Positions 1-11,299 of a DNA stretch of 64,000 nt are shown here, one piece after another (position 1 is the first letter of the stretch; each line of letters starts with the position of its first letter). The DNA lies in contig JAUIRK010000992.1 in NCBI GenBank assembly GCA_030549495.1, forward strand, positions 124,001 through 188,000. Direction: 5' to 3'. Made by a program: the position numbers and the translations under genes. The notes under the pieces were generated by a model that saw only the letters and a program-made list of their open reading frames with translations, was not told the DNA's origin and did not search any database. This DNA is from Nectonema munidae (Eukaryota; Nematomorpha; Nectonematoida; Nectonematidae).

Positions 1-1155
1 ATGGTAAAAATATCCGAAAAGTTCGGTTTTATGACTGAGAAAGGAACAACACAGGCAATCTTCATTTTAAGACAATTATTTGAAAAATACGAAGAAAACA
101 AAAAGATCTTTCCAAAGGCAAGAAGTATGGCGGTGTTTAAGAAAGAAATTGGTCCCAGAAAAAAATGTGAATATAATAAAGCAAATGTATAAATATATCA
201 AGACACGTGTAAAGACTGTATTTGGGAAAACAAAAAAATTTGATATTAAGGTTGGTTTACACCAAGGTTAAAGTCATAGTCCTTTTATTTTTAATGTAGT
301 ATTTGACGTACTGACAGATTTAAGAAAAGGATTGCTGTGGGAAATTACATATGCTGATGATGTAGTTTTGGTTGGAAAACAAGTGAAGAAGTTGAAGAAA
401 GGCTTGAGGAATGGCATAGAGTGTTGGAAAGTAAAGGCGTGAAAATTAGTAAAGTTAAAACAGAATGTTTAGTGATGAATGAAAAGGATGTAGATGAAGA
501 AATAGCAAAAAATGGCAGAAGTATAAAGCTGGAAGGGCAGTTGATAAAAAGAGTGAAAAGTTTCAAATATCTTGGCTCAACCATGATGGAGAATGGCAAA
601 GAAAATTTTGAAATAAATAGAAGAATTCAATCAGATTGGAAAAATTGACATGATATGTCGGGAGTAATCTGTGACAGAAAAATGCCGATAAAGCTAAAAA
701 GAAAAGTTTATAAAACGATGGTTAGACCTGGAATGTTGTATGGCTTGGAAACTTTGGCGGTAAAGAAAAGAAACGAGATGTTGCTGAAATGAAAATGCTA
801 AGATGGATGAGTGGAGTGAGCAGAAAAGACCGAATAAAGAATGAAGTCATAAGAAAGACGGTGAAGGTATCGAGCATGAGCCAAAAGATGCAAGAAGAAC
901 GCCTAAAATGGTTTGGCCATATTTTTTAGAAAAGGTGAAAGAATGATGGTGAATCAGCAAGTGGACGGCAAAAGAAAAAGAGGAAGACCGAAGCTGAGAT
1001 GGAAAGACTGCATAATAGCTGATGGTAAGATGAAAAACCTTGTTTTGAAAAAAGACTGCAAAATGGTATTAGAAAGAATTAAATGGAAAAGACTCATTTC
1101 AAACAGCGATCCTGTATAAAAACAGGCTAATAAAGCTTAAAAGAAGAAGAAGAAG
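1..1155 (+). mobile_element. RTE-type LINE, 3' part, broken
   Basis: Reverse-transcriptase remnant running off the left edge of the window. The first frame (1-192) carries an RT palm entry motif (EKFGFMTEKGTTQAIFILRQ). A YADDVVLVG catalytic box follows at about 352-372, then a thumb-like WRRVLESKG-type helix and SKVKTECLVMNE (421-648). The C-terminal part has MVRPGMLYGLET and VDGKRKRGRPKLRWKDCI (913-1119), ending ISNSDPV, which is the standard tail of RTE/BovB-type LINEs. Just after the stop comes AATAAAGCTTAAAAG and a short GAA repeat, the usual RTE-style microsatellite tail. Several frame changes and stops separate these blocks, so the copy is dead. The clade call rests on the C-terminal motif and the tail. 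Confidence 0.85.
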
Positions 1156-1410
1156 CAGATTGGATTCTCTTTTAAACCTAAAAATAATGCGATCTATCAT
1201 GCATGTCTAAAATATGGTCTCGTGTAATAAGCATTTCTATACTAATAACAAAAAAGTTCATTTCGCATCCTCATATAAATACACAATTTCATTAATTGTT
1301 ATTATAATTTAGAATATTTAAAAGCATTTCATCTCTCTTATATTTGTTAATCGTTTTGATACTTTCGGTATTGATTGAAAAATTCTTTCCTTTCATAGAT
1401 TAGCACATAA

Positions 1411-1436
1411 GAAGAAGAAGAAGAAGAAGAAGAAAG
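1411..1436. repeat. (GAA)n microsatellite
   Basis: A short run of AGA/GAA triplets. A similar shorter run ends the RTE LINE at about 1141-1155. The rest of 1156-1860 holds no gene I can recognise. Confidence 0.8.
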
Positions 1437-1859
1437 AAATACATCATGTAGGATATTCATAAGATTTAATATGAAGTAAAAATAATCAAATAAGATGGAA
1501 TAAAATACAGATAGTACGCAGTGTTCATGATTAGAATGAGTGCCTGTTTTAATAACTATTGGTTGGTTGAATGACAAGTTAGACTATATATTTATCTAAA
1601 AGAAGTTTTTTTATTCTATTTTTACAAGTGCTTTAGAAAAATACATTGAGAGTTAAACATAAAAAAGTTAAAGTTATGATAAATTTTATATTTTATAGAT
1701 TGTTTAGATCATTTTTTACAATAAGATGGAAGTGATAAATTGGATTTATTTCGTAGATTATACTCATGGTTCATGTAGTTAAATAAAATAAACTCATTAA
1801 ATATGTTAGGTAGAAATCCATTTAAAAGTTTATAGGTGACCATCGATTGAAATGACTTC

Positions 1860-4390
1860 CAGTTATATAGCGTATAATTCGTTTTTGTGTTTTAGAATGC
1901 CTAAATTACTACAGAGAATAGAATTGACATAAGAGATATGTTGCTTCCAGTTCAATTTGCAGTCGATGATGACACTAAGTAATTTATAATATTCAGCAAC
2001 TTCAAACTTGAAATTCTCAGTTGGAATTTTCCTATTCATACTACCAAAGAGCATGGCTTTAGACTTAGATACATTTATATGCATGCAATTTTGAGTACAC
2101 CATTCAAAGAATGGGTCAAGATAATCGTTGAAAAGTCCTTACTTTTGTGTAGATTTGCCATAGAAAACAGAATGTTTTCGTCACATCATAAGCAAAACAA
2201 TAAAACTTCAGAGAGCAATTAGATACATGTATATCATTTATAAAAATCAGGAATAATAGAGGACCCAGGGTAGAACCCTGAGGAGCCCCTATATTAATGG
2301 TAGAAACGCTGGACTTGAATTTATTCAAAGTGACATAGGGCTGACGATTGAGCAAATAAGATTTGATTAGAAGCAAAGAATTTCTTTGCATTCCATAGTG
2401 GGGCAGTTTATGAAATAAAATTTGGTGTGAAAGATTATCAAAAGCTTTACTAAAATCTAAGAACAGTGAAAGCATTCCTTCATTGGACTCAAGAGTATTC
2501 AAAATGTTATCTATATAATGTGTAAGTAGTGACTGGGTGTTCTAATTCTTACGAAAACCGAACTGAAGAGGATAAAATAGATTATTAGAATTAAAGTATG
2601 ATTGCAATTGAATATTAAGTAGCTTTTCAAAAATTTTAGACAGAACCGGAATAATTGATATCGGGCGATAGTTATTAATGTCTTCTCTGGCGCCTTTTTT
2701 AAAAACGGGGTGTACTGCACTGAGTTTGAAATCGTCCCTGAAAACACAATACTTTAAGCAAATATTATATCCCATGCTCAAAAAAGGATAAATATCATTA
2801 AGTATAGGCTTTGTGTGGGAAATAGAAAGCCCATAAGCATCATAGCTAGAATAACATCACTATAGGAAAATTTTTTAAATTCAAATTTAGTGTGTACTTG
2901 TGGTATCTATTTGGTAGAGTTTTTTCCGGTTGAGAGAAGGGTAACTTTATACTTAACTTATCATCGAAAATTGAACAAAGAGTTTGTTCATCTTCAATTA
3001 ACTCACCATCAAAATTCATATTTATGTTTGTGGATTTATTAATATTTAATCGATTTTTTACTTCTCGCCAAATAACTTTTGTGTTCGTTTGATTCGTTAA
3101 TAAATTATTTACAAAGTTATTTTTTTGTGTTCTACATTTATACTCTATACTATTCCTAAGCAAATTATATTTCAATTTTAGCTCATCAGAATATGAGTTC
3201 TTTAAACTCCTATACGCATTATTTCTTTCTTTAATTAAATCCAAAATTTCCTTGTTCAACCATGATTTAATTGGGTTATTATAATAAAAGTTAGAATTTC
3301 TTTTAAACTTAATATAACATGTGTTTGTGTTAATGTTGATAAAGTTAACAAGCTTAGAGTTTAGTTTATGGAAGTAAAGGTTTGGGGAATCAATGTAATT
3401 CTCAAGTAAATTGTGCCAATTAAATGAATTAACATCCCTAACATAAAATGCAGCATTAAACTTAGATTTGAAAAAAAAATTTCATCAACGGGTAGATATC
3501 TATAAGGTTACTAAAATTGGGATATATTTAAATCATGTTTTTCAAGACAAAACTTACATATTACACTATTTTTACATAACTTTTTAGTGTGTCCGTACAT
3601 ACAACATTTAGTACAAAACTGGATAAAAAAATACGGGTAACATTTGACTCTACTATACTGAAAAAAAATATAAAAATCACTACTCTTGATGTAATCGTAA
3701 ATTCTGGTGATAACTTGAAAGTAACCAACTTTTTTCCATCAAATTTCGAATTTTAAACAAAATATTAAAAACTTTGCCATCATCCACTAGCTTTTTTATG
3801 TATTGGTTTCTTGTTAGAATGTCATGTCATCTTTACAAACATTTTCATTGAAATGCAAATGTAGCCTAGGAAGTAAGGGTTCAACTTTTTTGAAAGAAAT
3901 GTCTACTTCAGACATCAATTTTTGAGCTTTTTGTAAAATAGATATATCAGGAAAGCTGATTTTTATGGAGTTCTTTTTTTCTTTAATGAAATTAACAGGT
4001 AAAGTAGTAAGACAGGACTTCGTCTTCTGGATGTCTTCTTTTAAATCAGCATTGTTGGACTTGACAAACAAACAACAACTCTTAACAACATCTGAATATA
4101 ACACTTTTTTGTTTGTTGGTGCTTCAGAACGTTGACTCAATTTAGACAAATTATCATTGAGTACTTCAAATTTATAATCAAACTTTTCATTAAGTTCGTC
4201 CAACTTCGAACTTATTTCTTCATTTTTTGTGGAGTTATGATTAAATTTTTTAACAAAAATAAGAAGGCTTTGGAGCTTTCAGTCCACCATGCTTAGCAAT
4301 ATTAAATATATTGGCTATTTCATCATCCATAACACCATCCATATCCTCAAGTCTCACGCCTCTTACACTTTCTCGAAGAGACAAATTTAA
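1860..4390 (-). mobile_element. CR1/Jockey-type LINE with ORF1 and ORF2, broken
   Basis: Read on the minus strand from 4390 down. An ORF1-like start (LRESVRGVRLEDMDGVMDDE near 4377-4320) is followed by a charged segment (4203-3814). A CCHC zinc knuckle, CTKCCMYGHTKKLC, and a partial second one follow near 3640-3540. ORF2 then shows a basic linker (3259-2846), the RT entry ahead of FKKGAREDINNYRPIS (2781-2542), LFLDFSKAFDNLSHQILF and GAPQGSTLGPLLFLIFINDI (2502-2116), a degraded YADD box (FAYDV) and a thumb region, LSVIIDCKLNWKQHI (2084-1863). Endonuclease sequence is not evident, so the ORF1-RT junction has lost material. Frames change repeatedly, so the copy is inactive. CR1 or Jockey cannot be separated by eye. 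Confidence 0.85.
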
Positions 4391-4655
4391 TTAAAAAAAT
4401 TTTAAAATAGGTATTAATAATAAAGAAAAAAAGTTAACTTGATATTTCTTTTGTTTTAGTTTGAATTCGGGTCAGAATAAAGTAAGCCTCGGAAAAAGCA
4501 TCATAAAATGAAAACTGCTTAAAATAGCAGTACAAAAATTTGAAAATATACTAAACTTGATTTTTCAAATTCAAAAAAACAAATTATATTAAAAAATGGT
4601 TTAAAACTTTCACGCCAGATGTCATTTAATTCAAAAAATAAAATTGATAAGCTTG
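4391..4655. other. Unassigned spacer between two LINEs
   Basis: AT-rich sequence with no coding or repeat structure that I recognise. It separates the 5' end of the CR1/Jockey-type LINE from the 3' end of the next, I-type, LINE. Confidence 0.5.
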
Positions 4656-5575
4656 CAAAATGCTTGAGGAGGATGAGGAGAGATCTTCTGAGTTGATGGA
4701 GCTTCGATTTAAATCTGAAATTAAGAAGAGGGGTGTAAGAGCCTGAGTGCTAAATATTGCGTAGGGGGTGGGAATATAGGTAATATTCGATGATGCAAAT
4801 TATGGTGGATAAAATTTTCAATAAACCTGGATGAGGGAGAAGATCGCTTGGATTGGTGGGGAAATGCCCTACGATTTTGATGCAAGAGTTTATGAGGTTG
4901 TGTCTGTGAGTGATGAAGGATGCACAAGTAAAGATTAGTTGATATGTGGTTTTGAGGTCTGCGCAACAAAACCTCTAGTCATGGTTTCTAGAGAGTTTGA
5001 TACGAGAGAATAGTTTCTGGAGGAGCAGTGGCCAAAGAGCCATTTTATTAGGTTGCGAGGGTAAAAATTTCTGTCTCGACCAGGATTGGTGGATGATATC
5101 GAGGTTGGTAATGTAAGACACCAGAAGGTTAGTGGAGTGTGGGAGCGATAGCTGCCATTGGTTTTTAGTGTGTAGCGTGAGCTCACGAAAGAAGACGTTG
5201 GGATGTATTGAGGTTAGAAGTGCTGTACATGTTTGGGAGAGGTGTTATTTCGCGAGGTAATCGACGTGTATGTTTTCGGGAATGTCTGAGTGTGCGGGGC
5301 ACTAGAAAAATGAGAAGGTGAAGTGGTTAGATAAACGTTGGAGTATGAATAGCAATATGGAAATAAGAAAGGGGTGCTTTTATTAAGTATAGTAGATCCC
5401 GTGACAGACTTTGGTAGTCAGTGTAGAAGTGGATGTCTTTGAAGATAGTGAACTCGTTGAGATGATCAACAATATAATTGCTAGGGCACTCGCATTCATA
5501 GGTGGTGGTCAGACAGTTGAGGGGTGTACCGGTGAAAAAAAATGGAGAGAGTGGAGTCTCTGAAGGCATCAAAAA
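4656..5575 (-). mobile_element. I-type LINE, 3' part (RNase H end)
   Basis: This is the downstream half of the minus-strand LINE whose upstream half lies at 8805-10890. At 5572-5327 the minus frame reads as a degraded RNase H domain: an MPSETPLSPFF start, then TTYECECPSNYIVDHL, then IHFYTDYQSLSRDLLYL, where the second catalytic aspartate sits in YTD. The same TDA..FTDAQ arrangement appears in the plus-strand LINE at 14.4-14.7 kb. Downstream frames to about 4656 are heavily mutated. The plus strand here is G-rich and C-poor, the mirror image of the plus-strand copy at 11.3-15.5 kb. The two halves are separated by the 5571-8790 insert. Confidence 0.65.
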
Positions 5576-5831
5576 TCTCAGAAGTAAGTTTTTAAGCTTT
5601 GTGCATAAGCCGCTCCTCCCTCTCTCCCTAGCTGGCCTATCTTCCTCTTTGTTAGATTTTCTCTTTCACTTTTCTCACTCACAAAAGAGTGACATCTAGG
5701 CCAATATCACAACGCCGGGAACAATTTATGAAAGAGATGAGGAAGTTTAAAAGCTCCATAATAACTCACTCAAAGTGAATCCTCTCTCACTAAAGTGTAA
5801 TAGTTCTTATGAAGAAAAAATAGAGTTTAAC

Positions 5832-7400
5832 CAGGGGTGTGCAAACTTTTTCCACGGCGAGTACAATTTTAAAAAATATTTGAGTATCTGTGCAATTTAC
5901 TCAAAGTACGTACATCTTGATTCTCCTGATTTAAGTAACATAAATTAATTCGCTTTTAACACTGCTACTCATTTTAAATTATAATAATAGAACATTTATG
6001 AGCGCAATATCATAAAAATGTGAAGAAGCAAAAGTAAATTATTTTTAAAAAACATTAAAAAATCATTATCACTATTATTATAATTAAGAAAAGATACACA
6101 ATTGAAAGGTTAATACAAAACAGTTAAAACATTAAGGTAAGCAGTCCCCAAAAAATAGAAATGTCCGCTCACTCGGGAGCAATTAAAAAAATGGTCATCA
6201 CCCTAAAAATGATAAATTAACTGAAAAAAAATAAAGATAACAACATTTATTTTGAATAGAATCAACTTAAAATGAAAGACATACTGAAGGAGTTTTGTTG
6301 AATCAAAATGTTAAAACCTATGTTTAACTGGCCTACTTCATTCGTAGTTTCAATACTACAAGAAGAAATAAACTGATACCCTACTTAAAAAAATACAAAT
6401 TATTTTCTTGACTATACCTATCATATATACCAGTTATAATTTAAAATGAAGCTTTCTGCCAGCTACCTTCTTTGTAACATTCGGAAATATGCTTTTTTAC
6501 AACTACTTCCTCATCAAAGAGAGATTCGCTCTCAATCATCTGCTTCTTAAACATTACGTTGATCTTTTTTGTAGATTCAAGCACTTGTTCCCACGATAAT
6601 TTCGCCTTAAGGTCAACCCAACGGTGAGAATGCAAATCTTCATAAGCTTCATGATAGTGACCCAGATATGATAGACACGTATCATAAAAGTTTCTTGCTT
6701 CTTTGTAAAACCTTTCCACGTTTACTTCATCTGCCTCTTCTAGCTTTTTCAGGAGCACTATTGTCTGGGATGGCAAGAAGTTATTTTCTTTCTTTGCAAG
6801 TACGTTTGGCTTTAGTTCTGACAGAACAAGCACCACTTCTACAGCACTAATGATTTCTTTTTCTAGCTTTAAAATAGTCTGATTTAAGTATTTCAACTTC
6901 CCATGAAGGAATTTTAAATAGAGCTCTTGAGTTGGGTCTTCAAAACAGTTTTTGATTAGCGTAGGGCAACCTTCTTTGGAGTTGAAATAACTTCTTAATC
7001 CTTCAAACATTTCAAGTATTCTTTGTAAAGCTGGTAGTAAATAAAGAAATCTTGTATTTCCGTGCTGCAAAATTCTCTGATATTCAATATAAACAAAGTC
7101 GCAAAAGTGTTTGAGCTCTGTAACGCGAACAGTGCATATATGAAAAAACTTGTAGATTTTTACAAGGCTTTCGACAGCTACGGGGAGATTATCTACAGCA
7201 TGTTGAATGCAATTGTGTACAATGTGAGCTGCACATCCAACCCCTGTCAGATTTCTTTGAATATTTTCTTTTACTTTAAAGAAAATATTATTCTGTCATC
7301 CAACTATTCACTTGCCTTCACAGATTGTAGCACCACAGCACCTCTTCACGAGCCGCTATTGACTTGTAGGGCCATGTTAGCTGGTTGAAGGGTTTGACCT
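5832..7400 (-). pseudogene. hAT transposase fragment with one hAT end
   Basis: The terminus CAGGGGTGTGCAAACTTTTT at 5832 is a classic hAT end. Coding sequence runs on the minus strand from about 7310 to the stop at 6441. It begins NNIFFKVKENIQRNLTGVG, continues with CAAHIVHNCIQHAVD, the TRFLYLLPALQRILEMFEGL block, and CPTLIKNCFEDP, and ends at KASF. The GCAAHIVHN motif followed by a W/F-L-x-LLPA block is the central part of the hAT catalytic domain. The N-terminal BED finger, the first catalytic aspartate region and the C-terminal dimerisation domain are missing, and no matching second hAT end is seen by 8500. The frame is unusually long for a dead element (at least 280 codons open), so decay may be moderate. 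Confidence 0.75.
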
Positions 7401-8595
7401 GGACTTTTCCATCGACTGGTCGGGACGCCGAAACAAGGTATTAAAACCGGGAAGTATGGTAAGTCTAATTATCGGTTCTCACTTTGTTTTTATAAACACA
7501 CCACGTGTCAATTTTATTTGCCTCGAAGCATGTTTCTTCAAAATAAGTAAAAAAAACTCTTGAAGTTGAAAAGGAGCCAGCATTCGTTTCATTTTGCGAT
7601 ACAATAATTTGATCTTAAGTAAAATAGAAAAAAAACAAAACTGGAATGGTAAAAAAGTGTAAATATATTTATTTTTATGAAAATCGGGTAGACGTTATAA
7701 GCACAATTTACTTTACAATATGAGCTGAAAACACTTACTTACCTCCATCTTGAGCAAAAAAGCAATAGCCAGTAGCATTTTTATACTTTTTCTGAAGGAA
7801 TAGCTTGTTGAATATAGCCTACCAAATACGAGGGAAATAATTTTCCTATAGATGCATTGCCAAAAGTGAAAATAGCATCCTGAGTATAGAGCGTTGGGAA
7901 ATGTCTAACTAGAAATGAATTGGGATAAATTTTATTTTCCGTAACCTAAAAAACCCTTTGTTATTATTGCTTGCTCAAAATCACTTTTATTATCGAATAA
8001 AGTCTCATATATTTTTAAAGCTAACGCTTATACTCGAATTCGTTTTGTTACATTGTTGTGAAAAAAAATACTAAAATATATGTTTAAAAAAACACTCAAT
8101 ATTTTACCGCTTATAATGGACTCAGAATAAGAAATAAAATTCAAACAGGTTCAAAGGAAGTAGCTAAGGGATTCGTACACCCATACAATTAATTCAAATG
8201 ATTTATTATTGATAAAGATGAAACGTAGATATAGTAATAAAATTACAAGCCAAAAAATGAAAATTAAATATACCTGGGCAGCGTTGTTTTGTACAGTAAT
8301 AAAGAAGACTTCTAAAGGTCTCCAAATTCTTGAAATATTTTTAGCCGTTATTTTCTTTACTTATATTACCAAAAACGTAGTCTTTATTGGGAAATGCTAA
8401 AAGGATCATCGTAGAGTAAAAATAGAGAATTGAGAATATTCTTATTGCAGAACTAAATGCAATAAGTGAGGAGGGCAAAAAATGATTGTAAATCTACACA
8501 TGTGAAAATAATAGTAATGCTAATAAAATGCCCGAGTTAGTATTACGAAATAGTAATGATGGATGATATACCATTTGTCGCTCCGTTAATTCAAA
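7401..8595. other. Non-coding interior of the long-TIR insert
   Basis: AT-rich sequence between the hAT fragment and the right inverted repeat. No coding domain, RNA gene or repeat recognised. The 63-codon ORF at 8209 has no recognisable domain and is probably chance. Confidence 0.4.
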
Positions 8596-8804
8596 TAAAA
8601 CATTGAATTTCCTCATCTCTTTTATAAATTGTTTCCTAGCGTTGTGATATTGGCGTAGATGTCCCTCACACTTTGATGAGTAAAAAAAGTGAAAGAGAAA
8701 ATGTAACACAGAAAAAGATAGGTCCGCTAAGAGAGGAACCAGCACAAAGCGTGAAAACTTACTTCAGAATTTTACTTCAGTGATTTTCCGACTTCAGAGA
8801 CTTT

Positions 8805-10890
8805 CCTAGAACCGATACCGTATTCGAGTACAGGTGAAACGTGTGACTTATAGATAAAAAGCGAGTAGTGGAGACTAGACCCCATTTGTATGAAATATCT
8901 TTTTTGATTTAAAATAAAGTTTTGATAATTTTGTTTATGTGTTTTAAAAGTAGGTGTAGCACTTCAAGTTAGTTTGAGTGGTGAGTCCTAGCTATTTTAT
9001 GGGGCTAGAAGGTTGTAAGAGAAAGTTGTTTTCGATGGCTAAGAGTAAATATGCAGAATGTTTACGGGTAAGAAATCAGGTCGTCAAAGGGTAAGAATCA
9101 GGAAATAGGATTTGGAGTACCTTAAGGCGTGGAGAGTGAAAGAGAGTTTTCCTATCTTCCAAATGGATGGGAAGTGTGAAAGTCTTAGGCAGGCGTTGTA
9201 AATGTGAAGTAGGTGTTGGTATAGTAGGTGGAAGGATTTTTAATGTGGTTTGATGTTATTGAGTCGAAGCGAGGAAAGGAATTAACTTTTAGAGAATTTA
9301 CTGCTGGGAGAGTTCATTTAGAGTGAGAAGTATGGAGTATAGATTATCTTAACTCCTGTCTTTGTGATCTTATAATTGAGAGATAGGGATCGTAGCATTA
9401 TAATTCTCAGGTGGAAAGATAGATGATAGAAAAGGTGGGTTGATGAGTGTGGATACGGGGTGCGCAATAGGAAGAAGTTAGTCGAGATCAGAGTAATTTC
9501 TCTTAGGTTTTGCAATTTTTTTTATGGTAGACCAGGGGTTAGTTGGGGTATTCGTTGTAATACGCATCTAATATGTTCCGTTTTGCTTCCTTGACCGAGG
9601 AGATGTAGATGGTTTTGGTTTGTGGATACCATTTTATGTTCGTTTGTGAACGAGATTGCCTAAGCGTTTTAAGGGCTTGGCGGAGATTTTGTTTTAGTCT
9701 GCTGAGAACTGGGGTATAGAAGTGGGCATTTTTCTTTTTTCGAAATGGATTGAAGAGGTGGGGAGCTTGACACATGAGGAGATGGTACAGTTGAAGGAAA
9801 GTGAAGCATAATCAATCTCTGTATTTGAGTTTAATATTGGTGTCGGCGCTGGCAAATTAGATATGAGTGAGTGTAGAAAGGTAACCCAGTTGGTGACTTT
9901 CTAAGATGTTTTGGGATTAATTTTGTGGATGATTCGTGAAAATTCTAATTCAAAATTTATATAATGGTAATCAGGACCGAAATGTAGGTCTGAGATGTCC
10001 AAGTTTGGAATCAGATTGTAAGTCTTTTCAGATGCTATAGTGAGATCTACGTGAGATGAGGCAATTATTTTATTGGTAATCTTGAATAAAGTTGGGTCTT
10101 TTGTTCGATCACATATGTATAGGTTGCGAGAGGCAAGAAAAGACAGTGTTTGCACACCGAGTATGTTTTCTTTGTGGCCCCATATGTGAGATCTTGCGCT
10201 CCAGTCTGTGGAAATTATCAAATGGTGGGAGTTTTAGATAGATGATATGTGTGCAATGGCAAGGTTTAGTGAGTGTTCAAAATCGCTATAGAAAGCGTTA
10301 GAATTAGAAGGAGGAGAGTAATAGGAGCAGAAAAGGAGAGGGATGTTTTGAGAAAAACGGTGAAATCCTTTGAAGATATTGCGGGAGAAAAAGTAATTCA
10401 GTGAGGATTTGATTAGTTCACATGTAGAGTAATATGTTAGTGGCGATACTTTGAGGCAAGATTATTCGCTTGGATGTGAGGGAAGTTCGGAGCCGGATAT
10501 GAGAGGTTCCGTTGAGATTGAAAATTTCATAAAGAGAGGAATGAATTATATTTTGTAGGTTGTCCCAGCTTTGGGTGGAGTGATAATGTGGAGGAAGTTC
10601 AGCATAGATACTTATTAAAAGTTTGGGTACGAATATCGTTGAGATTCTTAATGTGTTGAAGTCGAAATGGGCATGAATTAGAGTTGGTGCGTGGTTATGA
10701 TGATAGTTTATACATGAAAGACTGAATGAATCTTTGGAGAAGATGCACGATGATATGAAATGACCCCTGTGCAGTGTTTGCAGTTGGGTGAAGTAACTTA
10801 AGACAGTTATCACACTTACAGAGACATCGTTTAAATATTTTTGGTATAAGTAGGATGACCAGATATTTGGATTTAGCCGGGCAAATCAAG
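8805..10890 (-). mobile_element. I-type LINE, 5' part (endonuclease), broken
   Basis: Upstream half of the minus-strand LINE. The frame at 10813-10418 covers the start of an APE-like endonuclease. The frame at 10221-9901 holds its core: DWSARSHIWG (the D-x-N/S-A-H catalytic block), HVDLTIAS (the S/H-x-D-L-T block) and SDLHFGPDYHYINFELE (the terminal S-D-H block, with H displaced). The basic linker before the RT is at 9775-9539. The RT itself should lie between about 9500 and the insert but is not recognisable, so it is deleted or badly eroded. With the RNase H remnant at 5.3-5.6 kb this gives the order EN - (RT) - RNase H, typical of the I superfamily. Confidence 0.7.
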
Positions 10891-10960
10891 ATTTGTCGTG
10901 AAAAAAAATTTTTTTTGCACGTTATTTTTTAAAAAGTTAAAATGTCCCCGGGGTTTTTGA
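10854..10960. repeat. Possible hAT-type terminus
   Basis: GGATGACCAGATATTTGG followed by GCCGGGCA and, 80 bp on, GTCCCCGGGG resembles the ends of a widespread class of short hAT elements (GGTGACCA...CCGGGAC). No partner end or TSD was found. It lies at the junction of the two head-to-head LINEs. Confidence 0.35.
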
Positions 10961-11299
10961 GCAATTTTTATAATTTTTTTGAGTACAATTATAAGAACAA
11001 AAAAATTTCATGTTGTAGAACAAAACTACTTATATCGTTACCAGAGTTTTTGCTAGAAAATAAATTGAGTTTTCGGGTTAGCTTTATTAATGAGAAATTG
11101 ACCGGAAAAAATTTGATTGCAATTTTAATTAGATTTATTTTATACCTGTCTTGAATCAAAAAATCGTTTCCTGTTGTTTTTGCTTCTTTTAAAAATGGCG
11201 AATATTTTTTACTCCTAGTGAAATATCAACAAACAGGACCTTTTATTAATTTGAGTTAAAATTTTTACCTTTATATCACATCATTCTTTCACACATATT

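Larger units (their letters stand above)
5571..8790. mobile_element. Insert with about 190 bp imperfect terminal inverted repeats
   Basis: About 190 bp at 5571-5755 recurs inverted at about 8600-8785. Shared blocks include GAAGTAAGTTTT, GCTTTGTGC, TTTTCTCTTTCACTTTT, CCAATATCACAACGC and AAAGAGATGAGGAA. By eye identity is roughly three quarters, so the element is old. The inner boundary is clear (divergence straight after the GATGAGGAA block); the outer boundary is less so because GTCTCTGAAG also occurs on both sides. It sits inside the RNase H region of the minus-strand I-type LINE. The only coding content is a hAT fragment that begins with its own hAT-like terminus at 5832, so the hAT may be a later insertion into a non-hAT element. 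Superfamily not assigned. Confidence 0.6.
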
